NCBI GenBank assembly: GCA_946403295.1
Contig: CAMIZL010000007.1
Coordinates: forward strand, 1-64,000
Direction of reading: 5' to 3'
Source of the DNA: an uncultured Clostridia bacterium
GTDB lineage: Bacteria > Bacillota > Clostridia > Lachnospirales > Lachnospiraceae
DNA length: 64,000 nucleotides
The notes beneath the pieces are model-generated. The model did no database searches and was not told the DNA's origin. It was given only the letters and a program-made list of their open reading frames with translations. Below are positions 20,473-28,029 of the stretch, piece by piece. Positions within the stretch are counted from its first letter, which is position 1, and each line of letters starts with the position of its first letter. Both the position numbers and the translations under genes were made by a program.

Positions 20473-20589
20473 TCAGGACTTTCGGGAATTCTTTTTTTTT
20501 ACTTTGACGTACTCCTTGATCCTGACACAGAGGACCACGGCAAGTACCCCGATCCCCGCTGCCAGAACACCTATTATCACATATCCCAT
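20473..20589 (-). CDS. 38-residue single-helix membrane protein, cassette 2
   Basis: A short gene: ATG at 20589 with AAGGAAGG 6 bases upstream, 38 codons, then stop. The product is one hydrophobic helix (MGYVIIGVLAAGIGVLAVV) followed by a Lys/Arg-rich tail (KVKKKNSRKS). It occupies the position after sigma factor 2 that the 109-residue two-helix protein occupies after sigma factor 1. Its helix aligns with the second helix of that protein (GYIVIAVCAFILGALATVL), so it looks like a minimal or truncated version. Confidence 0.7.
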   Translation of the reverse strand: MGYVIIGVLAAGIGVLAVVLCVRIKEYVKVKKKNSRKS

Positions 20590-20645
20590 GGTATGCCTTC
20601 CTTTTCTGGTGCTGCGGTTCTTTAACTTTGGCAGACCTTCGTGCT

Positions 20646-21224
20646 TTACTCTTCGTATCCGAGTTTCAACAGTTCTTCCCTGCATGCTTGCTTTCCGCGT
20701 GAGACAAGGTTATATACCTGCTTTTTGCTTTTGTTCATGACGAGCGAGATCTCGTCGTTGGACATTTCTTCAAAATACGCAAGATGAAGAGCCTGCCGGT
20801 ACTCCGGTTTGATGTTCCCGAGTGCTTTATAGAGCAACTTATTTCTCTCGCTCTTTAAGATCTCCATATCGGGCGTACCGCCGTCCGAAACGATCTCCTC
20901 GTTTAACGGAAATGACATCAACCTGTTCTTTCGCAGATATTTTAAGCCCTGATTCCTTCCGATCGCAAACAGCCATGTCTTAAAGCTGCTCCTCCCCGAA
21001 AACTTCGCCCTCTCGGTCGCCAGTATCGCGAACGCCTCGAGCATAATATCCTCGGCATCTTCCATATTCCTGATAAACGCATATAAGAAAAAGGTTAGTT
21101 CTTCGCGATAACGCGAGATCAATTCTCTCAGATATTCACTTTCGGAAGTCGACAAAAAAAGGCTGTATAACTCTTCGTCGCTTTTCCTTGATATAAAATC
21201 AATATCTTTCATCCTTGACCCCAT
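20646..21224 (-). CDS. ECF-like sigma factor, cassette 2
   Basis: A 192-residue paralogue of the factor at 19701. It has region 2 (SRYREELTFFLYAFIRN, DAEDIMLEAF, FKTWLFAIGRNQ) and region 4 (IKPEYRQALHLAYFEEMSNDE, MNKSKKQVYNLVSRG). Two near starts are possible, ATG 21224 and ATG 21212; neither has a strong ribosome site. It is transcribed away from the membrane/PrsW genes of its own cassette, whereas in cassette 1 all genes run together. Confidence 0.88.
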   Translation of the reverse strand: MGSRMKDIDFISRKSDEELYSLFLSTSESEYLRELISRYREELTFFLYAFIRNMEDAEDIMLEAFAILATERAKFSGRSSFKTWLFAIGRNQGLKYLRKNRLMSFPLNEEIVSDGGTPDMEILKSERNKLLYKALGNIKPEYRQALHLAYFEEMSNDEISLVMNKSKKQVYNLVSRGKQACREELLKLGYEE

Positions 21225-21335
21225 CGTCTTCTTTCGATTCGGAACATCCGAATAAGCAACCGCTTCCCAACCTCAAGAGAATGCTCAGACAAAAAACTCC
21301 CCTATCATACTCGTCCCGTTATAAATCACTTTTTT

Positions 21336-21364
21336 ATAATGCCATAAAACCGTTGATTATTCAA
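21336..21364 (-). promoter_or_regulatory. Candidate promoter of sigma factor 2
   Basis: On the minus strand TTGAAT (21364-21359) and CATTAT (21341-21336) are 17 bases apart. The -35 partly overlaps the 21361-21390 dyad. Confidence 0.5.
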
Positions 21365-21390
21365 TGATTATATGCCATTATAATCATTGA
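21361..21390. promoter_or_regulatory. Perfect 12-bp dyad in the divergent control region
   Basis: TCAATGATTATA (21361-21372) and TATAATCATTGA (21379-21390) are perfect reverse complements around a 6-base centre. The element sits between the divergent sigma 2 gene and the membrane/PrsW operon and contains TATAAT on both strands, so a protein bound here could control both directions. No T-run follows, so it is not a terminator. Confidence 0.7.
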
Positions 21391-21418
21391 TTCGTTTATT
21401 TTTGAAAAGGGTGCGTAT

Positions 21419-22270
21419 ATGGAGATAGACTGGTTTGATTTGTTTTCTACACTGCTTCAGATAGCCGTTCTCGTTTTTGCGGTCTTAAAGATCGTTCCGC
21501 AAATGCGACGTTACGGTAATTCCGCTATTCTTGTCTTTCTTCTCTATGCCTTTATCTGCCTGCTTTTGAGTGATATCTACTGGCTCTCGCTCGGCATTGT
21601 TCATCCGGATAAACGTCTTCCTTTCGCGATCAGCGATGTGGCCGATATTGGAGAACAGCTTATGCTTGCCTCTGCGCTCGGTGTTATCTTCCGCGGGATC
21701 AAGTGCCGGAAGCGCCTTGAACTGTTCCTGAGCATAGTTGCATCGATCGGTCTTATCATTCTTTGGGTAGTCTGGACGGAGGAATGGACCAAGAATGTCC
21801 TGGGCGGTATCTCTTACGGTTACCTTATATTCATGGTCGTACTCGCTGCCAAGAAAACAAACGCCTTTAGCCGACGCGAAGCGATCGTCGTTTGGTTCGT
21901 GAGCTTTGTGTGTCTGGTTCTTTCGTATCCTTTAAGATGGGAGCTTGTCGAGGCTCACCTGATTCAATCGATCTTCTTCTACACACCCATGCTCATCTTA
22001 ACGATATGGTTCTTTTATAAGAGTATTGTTGCAGTGCGGGTTATTCTGAAAAACAAGGAGAACCGCATGGAAAACGCGCGAAGAGCGATCTCCGTCAGTG
22101 CCTCGACGCTCGTCTGGATCAGATGCTGCGCCTATGTTTCCGACGGGCTTCCCTTTGCTATTTTTGATTTTGTGAACACTCTCATCATTCCGTTCATACT
22201 CTATAGCGTTCTCTACCACGAGAGGGCACGCATCGAAGAAGCTTTGGGAGAAGGAGGTGCCGCCGTATGA
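21419..22270 (+). CDS. Polytopic membrane protein of the PrsW cassette, copy 2
   Basis: A 283-residue integral membrane protein, paralogue of the 18440 product, with about seven to eight hydrophobic segments. The ATG follows AAAAGGGTG. The charged interior loops (for example KNKENRMENARR near 205-220) and the segment PFAISDVADIGEQL near 68-82 match conserved positions in copy 1. Its stop overlaps the start of the following prsW by 4 bases, giving translational coupling. The family is not recognised; with PrsW it forms the invariant pair of the cassette. Confidence 0.8.
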   Translation: MEIDWFDLFSTLLQIAVLVFAVLKIVPQMRRYGNSAILVFLLYAFICLLLSDIYWLSLGIVHPDKRLPFAISDVADIGEQLMLASALGVIFRGIKCRKRLELFLSIVASIGLIILWVVWTEEWTKNVLGGISYGYLIFMVVLAAKKTNAFSRREAIVVWFVSFVCLVLSYPLRWELVEAHLIQSIFFYTPMLILTIWFFYKSIVAVRVILKNKENRMENARRAISVSASTLVWIRCCAYVSDGLPFAIFDFVNTLIIPFILYSVLYHERARIEEALGEGGAAV

Positions 22271-22947
22271 TCTATTCTGAGAACATACTCGTTTGCATCG
22301 TTATCCCGCTTTTGATCTCGGCCCTTTTCACAAGAAAGGGCACGAGGAGATTCCTGGTCGCCCTCGCGATCGGGATGATCAGTTGTCTTCTCTCCGCTTA
22401 TATCACAGGGTTTGTCGAATTTATGTCCGAATTCACTCCCGAAGAAATGTCGGCCTTTTATGCTCCGATATTTGAAGAGCTCCTAAAGCTGATGCCCCTG
22501 CTCTTCTACTTGTTTGTTTTTGATCCGAAAACATCCTCTCTGTTTTCGGCCGGTCTCGGGATCGGACTGGGATTTGCGACCTTTGAGAACTGTTGTTATA
22601 TCCTTTCTTACGGAGCCGAGGACCTCTCGTACGTCATGATCCGAGGTATGTCAGTCGGTGTAATGCACCTTGTGTGCGCCCTCACACTAGTCTTCGGTCT
22701 GACGAGCGCAAGAAGGTTCCGTGTGCTCTCGTTGCCTGCCGTGATCGGCGCGATCTCGCTTTCGATGGTGTTCCACGGCCTTTATAACATGCTTGTATCA
22801 AAGCCCGGTCTTTCGAGCGTGATCGGATACGCAATGCCCATTATAACAGCCGTTGCCATATACTTCCCGTTCCACTCATTGATCGATCATGAACCCGGCC
22901 CTGAGCAAAATGATACGGATAATTATGATGCGGGAAAAAAATTTTAG
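22267..22947 (+). CDS. prsW: PrsW-family intramembrane protease, cassette 2
   Basis: A 226-residue PrsW homologue. The putative catalytic residues fall at the same positions as in copy 1: E70-E71-K74 in FEELLK, E107 in FATFEN, H134 in VMHLV and H170 in FHGLYN. Hydrophobic segments cover most of the chain and a short charged tail ends it. It overlaps the upstream membrane-protein gene by 4 bases and precedes the two-helix gene at 23023 by 75 bases, so the three probably form one operon. Confidence 0.9.
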   Translation: MIYSENILVCIVIPLLISALFTRKGTRRFLVALAIGMISCLLSAYITGFVEFMSEFTPEEMSAFYAPIFEELLKLMPLLFYLFVFDPKTSSLFSAGLGIGLGFATFENCCYILSYGAEDLSYVMIRGMSVGVMHLVCALTLVFGLTSARRFRVLSLPAVIGAISLSMVFHGLYNMLVSKPGLSSVIGYAMPIITAVAIYFPFHSLIDHEPGPEQNDTDNYDAGKKF

Positions 22948-23022
22948 TGAGAAAAAATTAGATTTTCGGGTACTAAGTGTAAAAGAACAAACGTTAATGC
23001 CCCCTGAAAGGATCGTATTCAC

Positions 23023-23358
23023 ATGAAGTACAACTTAGACGAATCTGTTATGATCGTTGAAAAGAAGATCCAAAACAGAAAGATACGAAAGCTCCGCCGC
23101 AGTATCTGTTCTTTGTGTGCTCTTGCCGCGATCCTTGTCGGCCTGGCTGTTTTCTCTCTTTATAATTTTATCAGCTTCGGTGAAGTGGGCCATTCCCACT
23201 CCGTATACGGCACCCTTATGATCTCAAACGAAGCCGGCGGCTACGTCCTTGTCGGTGTTGTATCGTTTTTTTCCGCAGTTGCGCTGACACTTCTTTGCTT
23301 ATACATTCGGCGGAGGAAGCACTCCCCCGCCGATAATTCGTCCGATTCCGATAAATGA
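23023..23358 (+). CDS. Two-helix membrane protein, cassette 2 (GGYVLVGV type)
   Basis: A 111-residue paralogue of the 17133 product: a charged N-terminus (MIVEKKIQNRKIRKLRR), helix 1 (about 31-50), a loop with a Gly/His stretch and helix 2 starting GGYVLVGVVSF, then a basic/Ser-rich tail. AAAGGATCG precedes the ATG. It is convergent with leuS with only 12 bases between the stops and no evident terminator. The copy in cassette 1 lies before the giant surface protein; here no large target gene follows. Confidence 0.8.
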   Translation: MKYNLDESVMIVEKKIQNRKIRKLRRSICSLCALAAILVGLAVFSLYNFISFGEVGHSHSVYGTLMISNEAGGYVLVGVVSFFSAVALTLLCLYIRRRKHSPADNSSDSDK

Positions 23359-23370
23359 TCCGGATATCTG

Positions 23371-25812
23371 TTATTTAATTACGATCGTATAGATCTTTCC
23401 TTTTACGTAGATCTCCTTAACCACGGTCTTTCCTTCCGTGATCCTCTTGATGTTCGCATCTTCCCAAACACGTGCCTTAACTGAATCCTGCTCTTCGGTA
23501 AGTCCGACTTTGATCGTAGACTTAACCTTTCCGTTGATCTGGATGGCTATCTCGATCTCATCCTCACGTGCGAGATCCTCGTTATATACGGGCCAAGGCT
23601 CATAAGCAATGGTCTTTCCGGTTGCGGCGATGACCTCCCAGATCTCCTCTCCGATATGAGGGCATATGCATGAAAGCATCTTTACAATACCCTTTGCATA
23701 TTCAATAGGACACGTTCCCTTCTTATAAAGGGCGTTCACAAAGATCATCATCTGCGAGATCGCTGTGTTGAACGCAAGCTTCTCAAAGTCGTTTGTAACT
23801 TTCTTAACGGTCTGATGGTAAAGCCTGGTAAGCTCTCCGTCATCACTGTCGGTAAGATTTGTCTTTTCGGTAAAGAAGTTCCAGACACGGTTAAGGAATC
23901 TTCTCGCACCTTCCACACCCTGATTGCTCCAGGGCTTTGAAACCTCGAGCGGTCCCATGAACATTTCGTAGAGACGGAGCGTGTCGGCACCGTAATCACG
24001 AACAACATCCGAAGGATTTACGACAAATTCGGGGAAACGTTTACCCATCTTGATACCGTTCTCACCAAGGATCATTCCCTGATGAACAAGTTTCTTGAAA
24101 GGTTCCTTAACGGGCGAGATCCCCTTGTCGTAGAGGTAGCGGTTCCAGATCCTTGAGTACATGAGGTGGCCTACCGCATGCTCGGGTCCGCCGATATAAA
24201 GGTCAACAGGCATCCAATGCTTGAGGAGCTCATAGTCGGCAAGCTCTTTGTCGTTGTCGGGGTCGATGTAGCGAAGGAAGTACCAGCTCGATCCTGCCGA
24301 ACCGGGCATCGTTGAAGTCTCCCTCGTTCCTTTTATACCGTTATGGTCGTATTTCTTCCATTCCGTAGCATTCTCGAGGGGTGCCTTGCCTCCCCTTCCC
24401 TTATAATCCTCAAGTTCGGGAAGAACAAGCGGAAGCTCGTCATCGTCGAGCACGTGTATTCCGCCGTCCTCGGTATGGACAACGGGCACAGGCTCGCCCC
24501 AGTAACGCTGGCGCGCAAAGATCCACTCACGGAAGTGGTAATTTACCGTTCGCTTTGCAACACCCATCTTTTCGAGCTTAACTGTGATAGCTTCTTTCGC
24601 CTCTTCAACAGTCATGCCCGTAAATTCTTCGGAATTGATGAGCTTATATCCCTTTCCGAGATAATCATATTTTTCAAGCGCATGATCACTGACGTCTATG
24701 TGGCCGGTCGCATCATTACCGTCGATAACCTGGATCATCTCGATGTTATGAGCCACGGCATATTCAAAGTCTCTTTGGTCATGTGAGGGAACCGCCATTA
24801 CGGCACCTGTTCCGTAACTTGCAAGAACAAAATCACCGATGAAGAGCTCGGCTTCCTTGCCGTTGACGGGATTGATGCATTTTACGCCTTCAAGTCTGCA
24901 TCCCGTCTTACCCTTGTTGAGCTCTGTACGATCCATATCGTTTTTCTTGCGGGTCTCTTCGATATAAGCCTCAACCTCGGCTCTGTTCTTAACACGGGGA
25001 AGAAGCTCCTGTACGAGCTCTCCGTCGGGAGCGAGAACCATAAACGTAATACCGTAGATGGTCTCTATACATGTCGTAAAGATGGAGAATTTTCCTCCGC
25101 CGACTATATCAAAGCTGACCTCAACACCTTCGGAACGTCCGATCCAATGGCGCTGCATGTCTTTCGTGGACTCGGGCCAGTCGATCTCGTCGAGACCCTC
25201 AAGGAGTTTCTCGGCAAATGCAGGCTGGTCGATGACCCACTGCTTCATGTTCTTACGAACTACGGGATATCCGCCGCGCTCCGACTTGCCGTCGATGACC
25301 TCGTCGTTACTCAGAACCGTTCCGAGTTCCTCACACCAGTTAACGGGCATATCAACGCACTTTGCGTATCCGTCCTCATAAAGCTTCTTGAAGATCCACT
25401 GGGTCCAGTGATAATACTTGGGGTCGGATGTTGCCACCATCTTTGACCAGTCGTAGTCAAAGCCAAGTTCCTTAAGCTGTTTTGAGAAAGTCTGTATATT
25501 CTTCTGTGTAAAACCGTCGGGATGATTACCGGTGTTGATGGCATACTGCTCGGCGGGAAGGCCGAACGAATCGTATCCCATGGGATGAAGGACGTTATAT
25601 CCCTGCATACGCTTCATACGCGAAACGATATCGGTTGCAGTATATCCTTCCGGATGACCCGCATGAAGACCAACACCCGAAGGATAAGGGAACATGTCGA
25701 GCACGTAATATTTCGGCTTCGAGAAATCCCTGATATCGGTCTTAAACGTCTGATTTTCCTCCCAGTATTTTTGCCATTTGGCCTCAATTTCGCGAGGCAT
25801 GTAATCTTTCAT
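23371..25812 (-). CDS. leuS: Leucyl-tRNA synthetase
   Basis: Class I aminoacyl-tRNA synthetase, 813 residues from the chosen start, normal for bacterial LeuRS. The HIGH box appears as HAGH (residues 50-53, GVGLHAGHPEGYTATD) and the KMSKS loop as KMGKR (about 588-592). The CP1 editing domain lies about 220-420; its Thr-rich strand reads TTCIETIYG rather than the usual TTRPDT. The C-terminal anticodon-binding and small C-terminal domains are present. The start at 25812 (MKDYMPREIE) has GGAAAGG 9 bases upstream; MIEM three codons earlier is too close to that site. Single gene with its own promoter; no T-box is visible in the leader. Confidence 0.97.
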   Translation of the reverse strand: MKDYMPREIEAKWQKYWEENQTFKTDIRDFSKPKYYVLDMFPYPSGVGLHAGHPEGYTATDIVSRMKRMQGYNVLHPMGYDSFGLPAEQYAINTGNHPDGFTQKNIQTFSKQLKELGFDYDWSKMVATSDPKYYHWTQWIFKKLYEDGYAKCVDMPVNWCEELGTVLSNDEVIDGKSERGGYPVVRKNMKQWVIDQPAFAEKLLEGLDEIDWPESTKDMQRHWIGRSEGVEVSFDIVGGGKFSIFTTCIETIYGITFMVLAPDGELVQELLPRVKNRAEVEAYIEETRKKNDMDRTELNKGKTGCRLEGVKCINPVNGKEAELFIGDFVLASYGTGAVMAVPSHDQRDFEYAVAHNIEMIQVIDGNDATGHIDVSDHALEKYDYLGKGYKLINSEEFTGMTVEEAKEAITVKLEKMGVAKRTVNYHFREWIFARQRYWGEPVPVVHTEDGGIHVLDDDELPLVLPELEDYKGRGGKAPLENATEWKKYDHNGIKGTRETSTMPGSAGSSWYFLRYIDPDNDKELADYELLKHWMPVDLYIGGPEHAVGHLMYSRIWNRYLYDKGISPVKEPFKKLVHQGMILGENGIKMGKRFPEFVVNPSDVVRDYGADTLRLYEMFMGPLEVSKPWSNQGVEGARRFLNRVWNFFTEKTNLTDSDDGELTRLYHQTVKKVTNDFEKLAFNTAISQMMIFVNALYKKGTCPIEYAKGIVKMLSCICPHIGEEIWEVIAATGKTIAYEPWPVYNEDLAREDEIEIAIQINGKVKSTIKVGLTEEQDSVKARVWEDANIKRITEGKTVVKEIYVKGKIYTIVIK

Positions 25813-25914
25813 TTCTATCATCCTTTCCCTGCTGCGTACAGGCAAATTTTTAATATCGTTGTTTTCTTGTCCGCGACCCGCCTCTTAAGGGCGGCTTTGT
25901 ACGAACAATAACTC

Positions 25915-25943
25915 ATTATAGTACTTCGCGCGCGACTTTTCAA
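25915..25943 (-). promoter_or_regulatory. SigA promoter of leuS
   Basis: On the minus strand TTGAAA (25943-25938) and TATAAT (25920-25915) are exactly 17 bases apart, a near-consensus promoter. The leader of about 95 bases contains a small CCGCC/GGCGG hairpin near 25876-25893. Confidence 0.85.
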
Positions 25944-25950
25944 ATTCGGT

Positions 25951-27702
25951 TTATTCTTCGCTTTCCGGCGGTAGTTTGCACTCCTCCGAATGATCGTTCT
26001 CAAGATAGTCCTTTAGGAGCGCCCATGTACCCGCGCTCTCATCTCCGAGCTTCCATGCCGCGATACCTTTGACCGATGCTTCTCTTGATGCATCCGCCTT
26101 ACGCTTTAGGGACTCTTCGTCCTCTATCCAGATCCTGTAGAACGAATTCTTCTTGACCCACTCGCTGTAGTATTGTCCGTTCGTTTCTCTCCATGTCAGT
26201 TCCTTGCCGGACACCTGGTCGCGTGTCTCGCGAAGGTTGGGCGTCGACTCGACATATACCTTACCGTCGGAGGCTTCGCGCCATAGTCGGGTATAGAAGG
26301 GAACGCCCATGATCACTCTCTCGGAAGGAGCCATCTCGGTGGTCGTCTTTAGGGCGTTCTTAAACCAGTCGAGCGAGGAGACCGAACCCGATTCGCCGGA
26401 TCCCGCATAATGCTGGTCATAACCCATGATCACAACGTAATCGACGATCTTTCCCTGTTCCTTGATGTCATAATAAGCGTTATATGCTTCCGGAACATAA
26501 TTGTCCACCGAAAGTATCACATTGTTCAACCGGCATCTGACGGAGAGTTCGCGGAGGAACTGTACGAAATAAACGCCGCTGTCGAGCTTGAGCATCTCGA
26601 AATCAATGTTTATGCCGTCGAGGCCGTATTCTTTGACGCTGTCCATGATCGAATCGATGAGCGCCCTGCGCTTTTCGGTAGAAGAAAAGATCGTATGCGA
26701 ATCTTCGGTACAATTAAAATGCCCGTCGATCGTATCGTTCTTATATGTGGCCCAAACGCTTACGCCCTGTTCATGGGCATAATCGACATAGGCATGAGAC
26801 GCATATGATATAAAATCTCCGTCCGTTCCGTCAAGGAAGAACCATGTGGGCGAAACGACATTGACTTCCGGTGCCGCCGCAAGATGATCCTTGAGGATCC
26901 CAACATTATCATTGGTGTACAGGAGCTGCCAGCCGAGGTAGATATTGCCCGGCATGTCGATATGCGTATATTCGGGTTCTTTATACTCCACGAACACGGG
27001 ATCCGAATAGTATGATTCTCCGAGATCGTCCTGAAGGACATAACCGCGGACGCCATCCTCGGTCTGGACCTTGAGATAGCCGTTCTCTCTGATGCCGCCG
27101 CCGTCGATCACACGGAGCCTGTCACCCGCCTTGAGTTCTTTAAGCCTGTCGGACTGAAGGTCTTTTCCGGAACGCACCGGCGTGTCCTCTTTAACATCCA
27201 TGCACAGGAACTGATCCTTGCTGTACGTGATCAAAAGTCTTGCCGGGTCTTCCTCGAACCTGTACGTGATACCGAGCTGTTCAAGGAACGCCGTCGCTAC
27301 GTAATACGTTCCTTCATCTTTCCTTATGATCGGAACGTTTGCCTCCGAGGGATCACCGTTACAGTCAAAATGAGTCCCGTCGGCAACAAAATCATATATT
27401 TCGGTAGGTGTGGTGAATATTACTTTATTCTCATCCTCCACAACAAAGAATCTGTGTGAATACATCTTTGAGACCGTATCGATATCGATATATGTCATCC
27501 CGTCGCTGTAGAGCGCGTATTTCTCGTAAACCGTCTCGTCGATGATGATCATGGCCTTGCCCTCGGGAACCCCATAATAATCCGAGAGTTTCATGACCAC
27601 AGTGCTCCCCTCATCCTTGGCGAAAAACGAACATCCCGCCAGCAACCCCGCACATAACAGCACCAGGCATATAAGACCCGTCTGCCTTAAAAAATTCCTC
27701 AT
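25951..27702 (-). CDS. Lipoprotein with SH3-like and GH18 domains
   Basis: A 583-residue exported lipoprotein: the signal peptide ends in LLAGC with the lipid Cys at 24. An N-terminal region (about 40-165) resembles the copper amine oxidase-like N domain. An SH3b segment follows (about 175-230; RSGKDLQ to GYVLQDD). The C-terminal half is a glycoside hydrolase 18 barrel with the catalytic DGINIDFE (about 360-367) and the GYDQH / GVPFYTRLW strands, as in spore or cell-wall GH18 enzymes of the YdhD/SleL group. It probably acts on peptidoglycan or chitin-like glycans outside the membrane. The chain ends in an acidic stretch. Confidence 0.9.
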   Translation of the reverse strand: MRNFLRQTGLICLVLLCAGLLAGCSFFAKDEGSTVVMKLSDYYGVPEGKAMIIIDETVYEKYALYSDGMTYIDIDTVSKMYSHRFFVVEDENKVIFTTPTEIYDFVADGTHFDCNGDPSEANVPIIRKDEGTYYVATAFLEQLGITYRFEEDPARLLITYSKDQFLCMDVKEDTPVRSGKDLQSDRLKELKAGDRLRVIDGGGIRENGYLKVQTEDGVRGYVLQDDLGESYYSDPVFVEYKEPEYTHIDMPGNIYLGWQLLYTNDNVGILKDHLAAAPEVNVVSPTWFFLDGTDGDFISYASHAYVDYAHEQGVSVWATYKNDTIDGHFNCTEDSHTIFSSTEKRRALIDSIMDSVKEYGLDGINIDFEMLKLDSGVYFVQFLRELSVRCRLNNVILSVDNYVPEAYNAYYDIKEQGKIVDYVVIMGYDQHYAGSGESGSVSSLDWFKNALKTTTEMAPSERVIMGVPFYTRLWREASDGKVYVESTPNLRETRDQVSGKELTWRETNGQYYSEWVKKNSFYRIWIEDEESLKRKADASREASVKGIAAWKLGDESAGTWALLKDYLENDHSEECKLPPESEE

Positions 27703-28029
27703 CTTACATTTCCTTCCGATTGTTAATACCGCTTTTTACGATCTTCCGAGCGGCAAAAAGTTCTGCACTCAACCCAAAAACGCAGCCCCGATGCGCCTTT
27801 GCCGCGCAACGGACTGCGTTTATTGTACCATCTAATCCGCTGCATGGCAAGCCGAGAAATGCGGATTTTAATAGGGTTTTGGGGCTTTTTGAGAGGTCGG
27901 CCCGTCACTGTTTTTCTCTTATGCTTTTCCCTTGAGGTGCATTCTTTGTTTGGTGATGCGGACAGGAGGAACTGCCGCTTTTCTGTGATATATTATTTCC
28001 TCTTTTCAGTCGCCTTCCACCGGGACCCG
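27703..28029. other. Gap between the GH18 and kinase genes
   Basis: About 330 bases. Apart from the terminator-like hairpin at 27774-27821 I see no gene, riboswitch or convincing promoter pair. Confidence 0.5.
27774..27821 (-). terminator. Possible terminator downstream of the kinase-ATPase gene
   Basis: AAACGCAGCCC (27778-27788) pairs with GGACTGCGTTT (27811-27821) with one interruption and a long loop; on the minus strand TTTTT follows. It lies some 210 bases beyond the kinase gene stop. Confidence 0.4.

Noticed and set aside
24381-24581. Short plus-strand frames within leuS
   Set aside because: Antisense shadows with no initiation signals.
25813-25914. T-box riboswitch before leuS (and likewise before asnS, 6158-6237)
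   Set aside because: No T-box bulge consensus (GGTGGNACCGCG) and no terminator/antiterminator pair; only small hairpins are present.
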